A program made the translations under genes and the position numbers. The notes beneath the pieces are model-generated. The model searched no databases, was not told where the DNA came from, and saw only the letters and a program-made list of their open reading frames with translations. Positions 1 to 7,955 of a stretch of DNA of 64,000 bases are shown one piece after another. The DNA is from Armatimonadota bacterium (GTDB lineage Bacteria; Armatimonadota; UBA5829; DTJY01): the NCBI GenBank assembly GCA_029907255.1, contig JARYMF010000001.1, forward strand, positions 1-64,000. Direction: 5' to 3'. Positions within the stretch are counted from its first letter, which is position 1. Each line of letters begins with the position of its first letter.

Positions 1-1
1 G

Positions 2-1756
2 CTCTTATTCCTGCTTTTATTTAAAATAACAGGCTTTTTATGGAGGAGCGCTTTTGTAGCCGCCTTGTTCGCGGTGCATCCTCTCCATGTTGAATCCGTG
101 GCTTGGATTGCCGAGCGAAAGGACGTACTCAGCACACTTTTTGGGATACTTACGACGTGGGCATATGTTCAATATGTCAAGTCACCGCGAATTGCAACTT
201 ATGTTTTTGTAGTGATCTTTTTTGCCTTAGGCCTTATGTCCAAGCCAATGCTCGTGACCCTTCCCTTTTTGTTCCTCCTCTTAGATTATTGGCCCATTGG
301 CAGGTTTGCTTTTGATGGCAGGTCATTTCGAGTGGCTCCCTCTGGTAAGCTCAAAAAAATATTGGCGGAAAAATTACCCTTATTCGGGCTATCCCTATTG
401 TCGTGTGCGATAACCTATTTTGCCCAAAGTGCAGGCGGAGCCGTCGCTTCATTCGAACGCATGACGCTGGGGGTTAGGGCTGCAAATGCTTTGGTAGCAT
501 ATACGTGCTACATGCTCAAGATGCTTTATCCGGTAAAGTTGGCAGTGCTATACCCTCATCCTGGGAGCACCTTGCCGATATGGAATTGGCTTGGCTCGGC
601 ATTGCTCTTGGTTGCCTTTACCCTGTTGGTAGTCAGAGGTTCAAGAAACAAACCATATCTAGCAGTAGGCTGGCTTTGGTATATAGGCACGATGGTTCCG
701 GTAATTGGCCTCGTTCAAATTGGCATCCAAGCCATGGCAGATAGATATACGTATGTCCCACTAATCGGTCTCTTCATAATAATTGCGTGGGGTACTCCCG
801 ATTTAATTCAAAGTTTGCTAAAGGCTCGCTCCTCAAAAGAAAAAGCTTCCATTTACTCTCCCTCACTATTTTTAATAGTTCCTGCTGTTGTTATTCTTGT
901 TGTTCTTGCTTGGGGTGCTCGAGTTCAAATTGGATATTGGAAGGACAGCATTACTTTGTTTCAACGCGCGCTTGCAGTAACGAAAGGCAATTACCTAGCA
1001 CATCAAAACCTAGGTGTGGCATTGTTCCACCAAGGCAAGCTTGACGCTGCCGCTAATGAATTCCGTGCCGCGCTGAAGTTAAAGCCATCTTATGCGCCTG
1101 CACACAATGGCCTTGGTGCCGTCCTTATGTGCCAAGGTAGGTATAACAAGGCAGTTAAGCACTTCAGTGCTGCTATTAGATTCGACCCTCGCCTCGAGGA
1201 TGCAAGGAATAACATGGCTTTCATCATGGAGAAGTGGGGCAGAAATGACGAGGCAATTGCCCACTATGAGGCGGTTTTGCGGATAAATCCTGACAATGCT
1301 GATGCTCATAACAATCTAGGCTTGGTATTAGCGAAATTGGGACGTTTTGACGAAGCAGCAGCCCATTTCTCCAATGCGCTAAAACTTAAACCCAATGATG
1401 CGGAAATTCATTGCAATCTCGGCTCAGCCTTCGTTAAGCTTGGGCGGTTTGATGAAGCAGTTAGGCATCTCAGTGTTGCTGTAAAAATTAACCCGCAATT
1501 AATTGAGGCGCACTATAACTTGGGGAATGCCATGGTATCGCTGGGGGAGCTTGATAAGGCCGTCGAAGAATACAGAAATGTATTGCAAATAAAGCCAAAC
1601 CATATCCCTGCAAGAAATAACATTGCGGCGGTTTTGTATCTTCAGGGAAAATATTCCGAGGCATGGAAAGAGATTCAGAAATGTCAAAGTTATGGTGGCA
1701 CCCCAAATCTTGAATTAATCCGTTTGCTATCAAGTAAAGCACCTCGGCCTCGCTAG
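2..1756 (+). CDS. TPR-repeat integral membrane protein, TMTC/GT-C glycosyltransferase-like (5' end outside window)
   Basis: The reading frame is open from base 2, so the gene begins upstream of the window; the first possible start inside (TTG at 65) is internal. The visible N-terminal half is hydrophobic, with about eight membrane segments, and contains HPLHVESVAWIAERKDVLS, the signature loop of the TMTC-type (DUF1736) bacterial proteins related to protein O-mannosyltransferases. From about nt 970 to 1710 there are about seven tetratricopeptide repeats with the usual pattern (for example NLGVALFHQGKLDAAANEF and NLGLVLAKLGRFDEAAAHF). The family is thought to transfer sugars to proteins or lipids at the membrane with TPRs outside, but activity is rarely shown for bacterial members. 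It ends at a TAG 104 bases before the next small gene. Family is fairly certain, function is inferred. Confidence 0.85.
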   Translation, partial: LLFLLLFKITGFLWRSAFVAALFAVHPLHVESVAWIAERKDVLSTLFGILTTWAYVQYVKSPRIATYVFVVIFFALGLMSKPMLVTLPFLFLLLDYWPIGRFAFDGRSFRVAPSGKLKKILAEKLPLFGLSLLSCAITYFAQSAGGAVASFERMTLGVRAANALVAYTCYMLKMLYPVKLAVLYPHPGSTLPIWNWLGSALLLVAFTLLVVRGSRNKPYLAVGWLWYIGTMVPVIGLVQIGIQAMADRYTYVPLIGLFIIIAWGTPDLIQSLLKARSSKEKASIYSPSLFLIVPAVVILVVLAWGARVQIGYWKDSITLFQRALAVTKGNYLAHQNLGVALFHQGKLDAAANEFRAALKLKPSYAPAHNGLGAVLMCQGRYNKAVKHFSAAIRFDPRLEDARNNMAFIMEKWGRNDEAIAHYEAVLRINPDNADAHNNLGLVLAKLGRFDEAAAHFSNALKLKPNDAEIHCNLGSAFVKLGRFDEAVRHLSVAVKINPQLIEAHYNLGNAMVSLGELDKAVEEYRNVLQIKPNHIPARNNIAAVLYLQGKYSEAWKEIQKCQSYGGTPNLELIRLLSSKAPRPR

Positions 1757-1791
1757 ATTCGTTTAATGTGTTGGTAAGTCTGGAAAATGCC

Positions 1792-1825
1792 GCAAATTGG
1801 CATGGAATTTGCACATGACTAAATT
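1792..1825 (+). promoter_or_regulatory. Promoter with overlapping inverted repeat upstream of the small peptide gene
   Basis: TTGGCA (1797-1802) and TAAATT (1820-1825) are separated by exactly 17 bases. A perfect 7-base inverted repeat, GCAAATT (1792-1798) and AATTTGC (1806-1812), overlaps the -35 element and would suit a dimeric regulator. It lies between the TPR gene stop and the 30-codon ORF at 1861. The promoter is inferred from sequence only. Confidence 0.45.
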
Positions 1826-1860
1826 GGAAGAGGAAGCCTCAAGCAAGGAGGTAGGGTATA

Positions 1861-1953
1861 GTGAAAGTTCTGGCTACTTTTTTGGCATTAATTATAATTA
1901 TGTGCTTTGTAGAGACTGCCCAAGCTTTTAGCAACTGGGTAGCTGGTTTCTAA
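1861..1953 (+). CDS. Predicted 30-residue secreted peptide precursor
   Basis: A GTG-started ORF of 30 codons with an excellent ribosome binding site (AAGGAGGT at 1845-1852, 8 bases before the start). The product starts MKVLATFLALIIIMCFVETA and is almost entirely a signal peptide: a Lys near the N-terminus, a hydrophobic core, then an AQA signal peptidase-I type site. Cleavage there would release the octapeptide FSNWVAGF. It has its own promoter-like sequence upstream (1797-1825) and a hairpin plus a strong terminator downstream (1963-2105), so it looks like a separate transcription unit. I do not recognise a family. It could be a peptide signal, a membrane micropeptide or a chance ORF; the strong Shine-Dalgarno and signal sequence argue against chance. 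Confidence 0.5.
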   Translation: MKVLATFLALIIIMCFVETAQAFSNWVAGF

Positions 1954-1962
1954 AGGTTGACC

Positions 1963-1989
1963 TTGCCTCGAATTGGGTCAGCGAGGCAA
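1963..1989 (+). other. Hairpin just after the small peptide gene
   Basis: TTGCCTCG (1963-1970) and CGAGGCAA (1982-1989) form a perfect 8-bp stem with an 11-base loop, nine bases after the peptide stop codon. It is followed by only TTTC, so it is more likely an RNA-stabilising or 3'-UTR element than a terminator. Between it and the terminator at 2072 there are about 80 bases without a recognisable gene. Confidence 0.5.
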
Positions 1990-2071
1990 TTTCTACATCG
2001 GAAGCGAGTAGAGTCACGTAGTGAAGCATTCTTATTGCATATCACTTTCTGAGTGCTAGTGACGCCGTATT

Positions 2072-2105
2072 AAGCCCCGATTATTATCGGGGCTTCTTCT
2101 TTTTA
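2072..2105 (+). terminator. Rho-independent terminator
   Basis: AAGCCCCGAT (2072-2081) and ATCGGGGCTT (2086-2095) form a perfect 10-bp GC-rich stem with a TATT loop, followed by CTTCTTTTTAT. It ends the small peptide unit (and any read-through from the TPR gene) before htrA. The 118 bases from here to the htrA start show no further clear gene. Confidence 0.85.
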
Positions 2106-2223
2106 TAAAGGTGAATCTCAATCATTGAGAGCGGTAGCCACCTGCTGTTTTACACAATATTAACCAAGGGTAACAGACTCCATAAGCATTATGAAATAAG
2201 CGCAGAACAGGAGGGAGTAGATA

Positions 2224-3747
2224 ATGCCACTGCGTACGAACGGCGTCATTTGGCTGCGAATGCCCTCTTTTCTTTTAACCTTTTCCATAATCCTTGCCGT
2301 CTTGATTTCACTTTTGTTGCCAAAATATTTCGGATTGGCGGCAAGTTTGCCCTCTGACATTGCTCAGCAGAATTCAATCCTCCCGATTCTTGAGAAGTCA
2401 TTTAGCGAAATTGCCCAACGCGTGGAACCAGGCGTGGTTAGCATAACTGCAGTACGCCCTCCGGATTTGAGGGGGAACCTTCGCGAGAATTCAGAATCAC
2501 TTGACAAGTACTCCCAAGGTTTCTTACATCCTGAGTATTCTTCTAACACTACGAATAAGTTCTCAGGCAATTTTACTGTTCAATCTGAAACTGCAAACGG
2601 TTCTGGCACCATAATTCGACGAGATGGACGCAACTTCTATATCCTAACAAATTATCACGTTGTTGCGAATTCGTATGCCGTTTCTGTAAGGCTTGCTGAT
2701 GATACTGATTTGAAGGGCATAGTTGTTGGTGTAGACCCAGCAACAGATTTGGCAGTCGTACGGGTATCTTCGCCAAGGTTGAGCGATGAGAATGTTTTAC
2801 CGCTAGGTGATTCTGATAAGGTTAAGGTTGGTTCCTGGGTTCTGGCTGTCGGCAGTCCGTTTGGTTTCGAGCATACGCTTACTTTTGGCATAATAAGTGC
2901 TCTTCAGCGCCAACTTGAAGACGAGGATACTCAGTATCTCAATCTAATACAGACTGATGCGGCCATCAACAAAGGCAATAGTGGCGGGCCGCTTCTTGAT
3001 ATGGAAGGCAGAGTAATTGGCATAAATACCGCGATTGCATCCCCGACGGGCGGTTTTATTGGTTTGGGGTTTGCAATTCCAATCAACGATGCGAAGGAGA
3101 TACTGGATGAGCTTATCACCAATGGTCGAGTTGTGCGGGGCTGGCTTGGTATTGGTATACAGCAGCTCACCCCGGTGCTTGCGGAGTATTACAATGTTAA
3201 AAGTGGAGTTCTTGTGGCTTATGTGGATGAGAAAGGTCCTGCTTCTTTTGCTGGCCTTAAGAGTGAGGATATTATTATCTCCTATGGTGGAGTTCCAATC
3301 AATAATGTAGCAGACCTCAAGCGTTTGGTGGCTCATACTGAACCTAGAAACCGGGTAACCCTTGCAATAGTGAGGGACGGGAAGGAAATAAATATATCAG
3401 TCCGAGTGAGGGAATCGCCGAAAACGCCAAAGGCACGTCCAACCGCACCTGAAACCTTTGAGAAGTTGACTCCTGGATTCCAGACTAGGGCGATGACTCC
3501 GGCGATGGCAAAACGAATTGGTTTGGACGTTGTTATGGGAGTGATTGTTACGCAGGTAGAGCCGGGGTCTGCGGCGCAGGCAGCAGGTCTTGAGGTTGGC
3601 GACGTAATATTAGCGCTCAATGGCAAGTCTGTTGGAGGATTCCGCCAGTTTGCCGAGATGTGGGCGGATATTCAAGTTGGGGATATAGTCGTTATGCGCG
3701 TTTTGCGTGATGGGTTGCCACGGATAATCGGATTCCGTTGGGAGTAA
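2224..3747 (+). CDS. htrA: HtrA/DegP-type periplasmic serine protease with two PDZ domains
   Basis: An S1C-family protease of 507 residues for quality control of envelope proteins. It has a hydrophobic N-terminal anchor or signal (about residues 14-40), a trypsin-like domain and two PDZ domains (about 300-395 and 410-505). The catalytic triad is visible as His145 (TNYHVV), Asp175 (ATDLAVV) and Ser253 in GNSGGP. Length matches DegP/DegQ/HtrA proteins. The ATG at 2224 is preceded by AGGAGGG 7 bases upstream. It is transcribed alone, downstream of a terminator at 2072-2105 and convergent with the subtilase gene, whose stop codon is 11 bases away. Whether it is soluble or membrane-anchored cannot be decided. 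Confidence 0.95.
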   Translation: MPLRTNGVIWLRMPSFLLTFSIILAVLISLLLPKYFGLAASLPSDIAQQNSILPILEKSFSEIAQRVEPGVVSITAVRPPDLRGNLRENSESLDKYSQGFLHPEYSSNTTNKFSGNFTVQSETANGSGTIIRRDGRNFYILTNYHVVANSYAVSVRLADDTDLKGIVVGVDPATDLAVVRVSSPRLSDENVLPLGDSDKVKVGSWVLAVGSPFGFEHTLTFGIISALQRQLEDEDTQYLNLIQTDAAINKGNSGGPLLDMEGRVIGINTAIASPTGGFIGLGFAIPINDAKEILDELITNGRVVRGWLGIGIQQLTPVLAEYYNVKSGVLVAYVDEKGPASFAGLKSEDIIISYGGVPINNVADLKRLVAHTEPRNRVTLAIVRDGKEINISVRVRESPKTPKARPTAPETFEKLTPGFQTRAMTPAMAKRIGLDVVMGVIVTQVEPGSAAQAAGLEVGDVILALNGKSVGGFRQFAEMWADIQVGDIVVMRVLRDGLPRIIGFRWE

Positions 3748-3752
3748 CAATC

Positions 3753-3778
3753 AGAAGCTTAATTCAGCTTCTTTATAT
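3753..3778. terminator. Small hairpin between convergent htrA and subtilase genes
   Basis: AGAAGCT (3753-3759) and AGCTTCT (3766-3772) form a perfect 7-bp stem with a TAATTC loop, followed on the plus strand by TTATAT. It overlaps the last codons of the minus-strand subtilase. It is probably a weak terminator for htrA, the only candidate in the 11-base gap. Confidence 0.45.
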
Positions 3779-5645
3779 CAGCCGGTTGTCTGGCACGAAT
3801 TACCGGGATTCTTATTTCAGTATACGCAGGAATTTCAATGGTGCTGATGCCGGTCACGCTTACAAAATCGTTCCTTTTAACGGAAGGCGTCCCGGCTGTG
3901 TAAACCTTCAGTCCTGTAAGGCCCGAACCATCATCTAGATTAGATCCATCGTCGATGTATATGAAATTTCGGCCGACGCTTGTAACTTTGCCCCACGTTT
4001 TTACCAATAGCCCTGTGTTCGGTAGTCCAATTCCGCCCGTTATGCCTCGATATCCCAGCTCCTGCCCTCCAACATCTTTATTTGAAATACCTAGTGGAGC
4101 TACTGTTATTCCATTACCTACTATTGTGACGCGTGGGTTGATAATAGCTAATTCGCCGTTTGGAAAATCCTCAGGCTTTGCTGTATAAAGCTCGCCAGCA
4201 ACTTCCACAAGGTCGCCTATTGACGTTGGTGTGGTTACCGATTGACCATAATAGACCATTATTCCTGCCGATCGGTCGGGTTCCTCGATATAGAATCTGT
4301 CCCCAAACTGTGCCGTTCCTGCCGTTACGGGCTTTGCAGATAGTTTGACAAACTCACCAATTTCGGCGTTCCAAAGCTCTCCGATGGTTGAATAAGTTTC
4401 AAACGCCTCACTGAGCGCCCGATATGCGTTAATTCTTCCCCAACCTGTATACCTATCCCAGCCTGTTGTGCCGATATCGTCGCAGGTTTGCTCAATTTGG
4501 TCGCGCACTTGTTGGTTTGTCCAGTCCGGGTGCGCTGACCATATGAGCGCGGCTAAGCCAGAAACGAATGGCGTTGAGGCTGAAGTTCCACTCAGTATCT
4601 CGTAGCCATCGAACAACCATGACCAATACCACCACGGTACACTGCTAATTATGAAGCTCCCTGGCGCCATGACATCGAGTGAATCTCCATAGTTGCTTCC
4701 ACCTTCGCCCCAGTCAGCAGCTGTGCAACGCATATCATATTCATTGGTTGCACCCACTGAGATTGTCGCTGGATAGTATGAGGGATAATGCGGGTCAGTT
4801 CGGTCATCAAGGCCGTCATTGCCACTTGCAGCGGTAAGTACACATCCGGCGGCCCACGCTTCATTCACTGCAGCTTCCAAAGCTGGCACGTGCAAATATG
4901 TGCCAATGCTCATATTGATAACTTTGGCGCCGTGCTCGACAGCCCAGATTATGCCTTCGGCTGCGTCTGCTTCTTCTCCATAACCGTCGGCGTTCAACAC
5001 CTTAATTGGCATAAGAAGGGCATTCCAATTAACTCCGGCTATTCCCGTGTAGTCATCTCCCCACGCGGCGGCAATTCCTGATACAAAAGTACCATGCATA
5101 TGGTCGTCTTCTGTATTTGACGAACCATCAATCGCATTGTAGCCAGCGACAATCTTACCTGCTAAGTCAGGGTGGCTGGAGTCTATGCCTGTGTCTATTA
5201 TTGCAATTATTATGCTATCTGAGCCAGTGTTTATATCCCATGCCTCAGGGGCATGTATATCGCATCGCCCATAGCTGTTATAAAGACCCCATTGCAGGAA
5301 GAAAAGCTCGTCGTTTGGAAACAAATCGGCGTGTATTATATGGTTCGGGCTAGCGAAGTTTACATGAGGGTTACGTGAAAACTCGGCTTGCGCTTCTTCG
5401 ATTGTTTTCCCTTTTGGCAGACGGAGGCGGTATACATTAATCCGCGGGATAACTTCTTTGACGGAAGCACCGTGTTCTTTAATTATCTTATCTGCTGGCG
5501 CACCTTTTCGAAATTGCACAAGTATTTCGCCAGGTACGTATTTCTCATGTCTTGGAAGCGAATGCTTCCATGGTAGTGCAAAGCAAAGGGTGGGCAGAAT
5601 CAAGAAGTAAATGGCTAATATTGAAGCGTATCTAATGCTTTTCAT
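3759..5645 (-). CDS. Secreted subtilisin-like serine protease (S8) with a C-terminal paired OB-like region
   Basis: 628 residues: a signal peptide (1-23), an I9-like propeptide (about 36-100), a subtilase catalytic domain (about 115-405) and a C-terminal region of roughly 210 residues. The triad is Asp151 (IIDTGIDSSHPDL), His184 (HGTFVSGIAAA) and Ser355 (GTSASTPFVSG), with the oxyanion Asn276 in AASGNDG. It should be an exported, propeptide-processed endopeptidase. The C-terminal region (residues about 415-628) is not part of the usual S8 fold; it resembles the tail of the large amidase at 54872-58543 (shared GLLxKTxG, FxYIxDGS, GISS/T and IPVxRxR blocks) and looks like two OB-type beta domains. 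A 7-base inverted repeat (5664-5686) lies in its leader. No close ribosome binding site is obvious beyond GGAAAG. Confidence 0.93.
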   Translation of the reverse strand: MKSIRYASILAIYFLILPTLCFALPWKHSLPRHEKYVPGEILVQFRKGAPADKIIKEHGASVKEVIPRINVYRLRLPKGKTIEEAQAEFSRNPHVNFASPNHIIHADLFPNDELFFLQWGLYNSYGRCDIHAPEAWDINTGSDSIIIAIIDTGIDSSHPDLAGKIVAGYNAIDGSSNTEDDHMHGTFVSGIAAAWGDDYTGIAGVNWNALLMPIKVLNADGYGEEADAAEGIIWAVEHGAKVINMSIGTYLHVPALEAAVNEAWAAGCVLTAASGNDGLDDRTDPHYPSYYPATISVGATNEYDMRCTAADWGEGGSNYGDSLDVMAPGSFIISSVPWWYWSWLFDGYEILSGTSASTPFVSGLAALIWSAHPDWTNQQVRDQIEQTCDDIGTTGWDRYTGWGRINAYRALSEAFETYSTIGELWNAEIGEFVKLSAKPVTAGTAQFGDRFYIEEPDRSAGIMVYYGQSVTTPTSIGDLVEVAGELYTAKPEDFPNGELAIINPRVTIVGNGITVAPLGISNKDVGGQELGYRGITGGIGLPNTGLLVKTWGKVTSVGRNFIYIDDGSNLDDGSGLTGLKVYTAGTPSVKRNDFVSVTGISTIEIPAYTEIRIPVIRARQPADIKKLN

Positions 5646-5663
5646 TTATATCGCACTACTTTC

Positions 5664-5686
5664 CAAGCGATTTTCTAATTCGCTTG
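5664..5686 (-). promoter_or_regulatory. Inverted repeat in the subtilase leader
   Basis: CAAGCGA (5664-5670) and TCGCTTG (5680-5686) form a perfect 7-base inverted repeat with a 9-base spacer, starting 19 bases upstream of the subtilase ATG and directly next to its weak GGAAAG ribosome binding site. It may be an operator or an mRNA hairpin affecting translation. Confidence 0.35.
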
Positions 5687-5815
5687 AATGTCGGTGTACG
5701 AGGGGTTGTTAGTGATTACTGGCTTTCATTTTTGAAGACTTTGCATTTCTACTCTATCACCGACAGCTCGAATTGTCAACTAACTGCTCACAAACTGGCA
5801 ATTTTACTAGCTTGC

Positions 5816-5844
5816 TTGACACTTTTGCCCATGGTTGTTAGAAT
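5816..5844 (+). promoter_or_regulatory. Strong sigma70-type promoter for a short RNA or leader
   Basis: TTGACA (5816-5821), a 17-base spacer and TAGAAT (5839-5844). The expected transcription start is about 5850, exactly where the structured RNA candidate begins. The region 5687-5815 upstream shows nothing I can name. Confidence 0.7.
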
Positions 5845-5849
5845 AATAG

Positions 5850-5996
5850 CGATCTCCTATCTCGGTTATATAAAATGCACTTGGTATAAAAGCGATAGCA
5901 GGCAATGCAATTTACCTGCTATCGCCCTGGAGAGAGGTGATCGTATAGCGTAGGGTATTAGACACGCAAGCAATTCGGACGCTATACTATTTTTTT
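5850..5996 (+). ncRNA. Candidate structured small RNA or riboswitch-like leader, about 147 nt
   Basis: From the predicted start of the promoter at 5816-5844 the RNA can fold into a closing helix P1 (CGATC at 5850-5854 with GATCG at 5939-5943, extended by CCT/AGG and CTC/GAG pairs across a small bulge) that encloses a perfect 11-bp hairpin P2 (GCGATAGCAGG at 5892-5902 with CCTGCTATCGC at 5915-5925). It ends in a long-looped terminator (5943-5996). It does not match the SRP, tmRNA, RNase P or 6S conserved motifs as far as I can recall them. It could be an independent sRNA, or an aptamer plus terminator controlling the small gene at 6103. Structure is read by eye; function unknown. Confidence 0.5.
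5943..5996 (+). terminator. Rho-independent terminator with long loop
   Basis: GTATAGCGT (5943-5951) and ACGCTATAC (5979-5987) are a perfect 9-bp stem around a 27-base loop, followed by TAT and a run of seven T. It ends the RNA that starts near 5850, or acts as the expression platform for the gene at 6103. The 106 bases after it, up to the ATG, show no other feature. Confidence 0.65.
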
Positions 5997-6102
5997 GCTA
6001 CCCCATTGCAATCATATTCCAAACCTATGGGCATAGCTAGCCTGCAGGGAATGCATTTATTGAAGCATTGGCATTGCATACTATACCAGGATGGTGACGG
6101 TT

Positions 6103-6357
6103 ATGGACCTGGCAGCTATAGAATCAAGACTAATGTCAGGCGAGGAATTGAAGATCAAGTATAAATATCCTCGGCAATTGGGTCCTGGGGAAAAGGGTTC
6201 GGCTTATGGGGTACGCAGCGACAAATTGGTTGATGTTTCTACGGAACTACGGCGATTTTATGTGATTTTTCGCGGCCAGACGCCAATCTGGATTGAAGAG
6301 AATGAAGTAATAGAAATCACCCCTGATGATGGTGTATATCAGGAGTTCGAGGAATAG
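6103..6357 (+). CDS. Uncharacterised small protein, 84 residues
   Basis: I do not recognise a family. The product is a soluble, charged, single-domain protein with alternating beta-like stretches (for example LRRFYVIFRGQTPIWIEEN) and an acidic C-terminus; it has no signal peptide, membrane segment or metal motif. An in-frame ATG at 6091 exists, but ATG 6103 is preferred because GGATGGTGA lies 6-8 bases upstream, whereas 6091 has no ribosome binding site. It follows the promoter-hairpin-terminator element at 5816-5996 and may be controlled by it. It is convergent with the next gene. Confidence 0.6.
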   Translation: MDLAAIESRLMSGEELKIKYKYPRQLGPGEKGSAYGVRSDKLVDVSTELRRFYVIFRGQTPIWIEENEVIEITPDDGVYQEFEE

Positions 6358-6391
6358 GGTCTAGCTACTACAAAGTGTTTTTTTTGTGATT

Positions 6392-7192
6392 TTACGGCAA
6401 TTCAGCATACTCTTGTGCGGCAATTACAAAGGCTTTGAATAGACGTTTACATGGCTTATAGATGTATTCATCTGATGCTTTCTCTGGATGCCATTGGACC
6501 GCTATTATCCAGGGATGGTTCAATCCCTCAAGTCCTTCGATAAGTCCATCTGGTGCGAACGCAACGGGCACAAGCCTTGGCGATTTTTCCTTTGCGGACA
6601 CTCCTTGATGATGGCGGCTGTTTACTTTCTTGATATCTGGCCCGAGAATTTCATATAAGCGACTATCCTCGCGAATTTGTATGTCGTGTGAGCTACTTGA
6701 ACCCGATTTATGCTCTGGCTCATCTTCTTTAGTATATGATTTATGCCTTAGGCCAGTGCGAACATCTTTCACTAAACTGCCACCAAGTGCGACATTCAAA
6801 ACCTGAAAGCCGCGGCATATCCCAAGAATAGGCATGCCCTTTAAGTAGGCCGCACGAATAAGCGGAAGTTCAAGCGCATCGCGCTCGGGGTCGCAGTCCA
6901 TTTTATATTTTGCAATCAATTCCTCCGTTGAGAGTTTTTCATCCCCTGGCTCGGTCCGCGAATTATAATTATCGGGGTGAACGTCCCGACCGCCACTCAG
7001 GAGGAGACCGTCAATTTGGAGCAGAGATTCATGGAGCTCTTGGGGGTCGAGATATGGAGAGGGACAGAGAAATATCGGCGCTCCTCCCGCATCTCGAATA
7101 GCATCAGCGTAGGGTTGGTAATCCTTAAGCTGGTCGTCTGGCGGTGAATTTTTGGCTGTCCCAGTTGTAATTCCGATTACAGGTTTTTTCAT
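6392..7192 (-). CDS. Class I glutamine amidotransferase-like hydrolase (peptidase C26, PuuD-like)
   Basis: 266 residues, the size of gamma-glutamyl-gamma-aminobutyrate hydrolases. The nucleophile is Cys126 in GICRGFQVLNVALGG, with His235 and Glu237 in QWHPE; the LLLSGGRDV oxyanion region is also present. Members remove the gamma-glutamyl group from small amines (PuuD in putrescine breakdown), but no polyamine genes are nearby, so the substrate is open. A good promoter, TTGACA-N18-TATTCT on the minus strand (7216-7245), lies just upstream. Monocistronic by position. Confidence 0.88.
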   Translation of the reverse strand: MKKPVIGITTGTAKNSPPDDQLKDYQPYADAIRDAGGAPIFLCPSPYLDPQELHESLLQIDGLLLSGGRDVHPDNYNSRTEPGDEKLSTEELIAKYKMDCDPERDALELPLIRAAYLKGMPILGICRGFQVLNVALGGSLVKDVRTGLRHKSYTKEDEPEHKSGSSSSHDIQIREDSRLYEILGPDIKKVNSRHHQGVSAKEKSPRLVPVAFAPDGLIEGLEGLNHPWIIAVQWHPEKASDEYIYKPCKRLFKAFVIAAQEYAELP

Positions 7193-7215
7193 GTCTTCCT
7201 TATTCTCCGGGTGAT

Positions 7216-7245
7216 AGAATAGCAGGCAATATTTACGAATGTCAA
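7216..7245 (-). promoter_or_regulatory. Promoter for the C26 hydrolase gene
   Basis: On the minus strand TTGACA (7245-7240) and TATTCT (7221-7216) are 18 bases apart, giving a start about 15 bases before the ATG. In the same intergenic stretch TATAAT at 7335-7340 could be the -10 of the divergent GNAT gene, though it lacks a good -35. Confidence 0.6.
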
Positions 7246-7369
7246 CGTCTTGAACCGTTTGCTTAATTTAATTAACGGTATACAAATGCTGCTACACAGG
7301 CGTTCGAAAAATCGGGTGATTTGCAAAAGCAGGATATAATGGGATTGGTTGGCGAAGAAAAATTTTGTT

Positions 7370-7933
7370 ATGGAATTGATGACGCTAGAGACCGAACGCC
7401 TAGTTCTGAGGCTAATTAGAGAAAATGACGCGCCTGCTTTGCATCGGATTATGAACGATCCGGAGGTTACCCATAATCTGCTATTCCCCTATCCTTTGCC
7501 AAAGGAGCAGTTGGCGATTTGGATAAAAAGCAGTATCGAGGGCTTTAGCAGTCGTGAGAAATACCCAATGGTTATCGTGTTAAGGGAATCTAATGAGGTG
7601 ATTGGCGTTTGCGCCTTCTACCGAGTCAACTGGGAACATATGAATGCCGAACTTGTCTATTGGCTTGGCAAGCAACACTGGGGCAAAGGTTATATGACGG
7701 AGGCCGTCCGCAGAATGCTTGTGTTCGGTTTTGAAGAGCTAGGATTTGAGCGAATTTATGCAGGATGTTTTACAAGAAATCTTGCCTCTCGTCGTGTTCT
7801 GGAGAAGGTGGGATTCTTATACGAAGGACTTGCTAGACATGAATTCAAAAAGGGCGACGAGTTTCTTGATGTTTTTCATTTTGGCTTGACGCGTAGCGAA
7901 TTTTTCAAAGAAAAATATAAAACTCGTGTTTAG
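7370..7933 (+). CDS. GNAT N-acetyltransferase, RimJ/RimL type
   Basis: A single GNAT domain: LETERLVLRLIRENDA at the start, beta-bulge NAELVYWLG, acetyl-CoA loop QHWGKGYMTEAVRRML and the C-terminal NLASRRVLEKVGF motif, all typical of RimJ/RimL ribosomal-protein or small-molecule acetyltransferases. The frame is open up to a TTG at 7349, but TATAAT at 7335-7340 would put the transcript start close to that TTG, so ATG 7370 (187 residues) is preferred; ATG 7379 is also possible. It is convergent with another GNAT gene and separated from it by a long palindrome. Substrate unknown. Confidence 0.87.
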   Translation: MELMTLETERLVLRLIRENDAPALHRIMNDPEVTHNLLFPYPLPKEQLAIWIKSSIEGFSSREKYPMVIVLRESNEVIGVCAFYRVNWEHMNAELVYWLGKQHWGKGYMTEAVRRMLVFGFEELGFERIYAGCFTRNLASRRVLEKVGFLYEGLARHEFKKGDEFLDVFHFGLTRSEFFKEKYKTRV

Positions 7934-7955
7934 CTTACCAATCTAACTGGTTATA

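Noticed and set aside
5684-5953. 89-codon plus-strand ORF overlapping the promoter and RNA candidate
   Set aside because: No ribosome binding site, no recognisable protein pattern, and it covers a strong promoter and hairpins.
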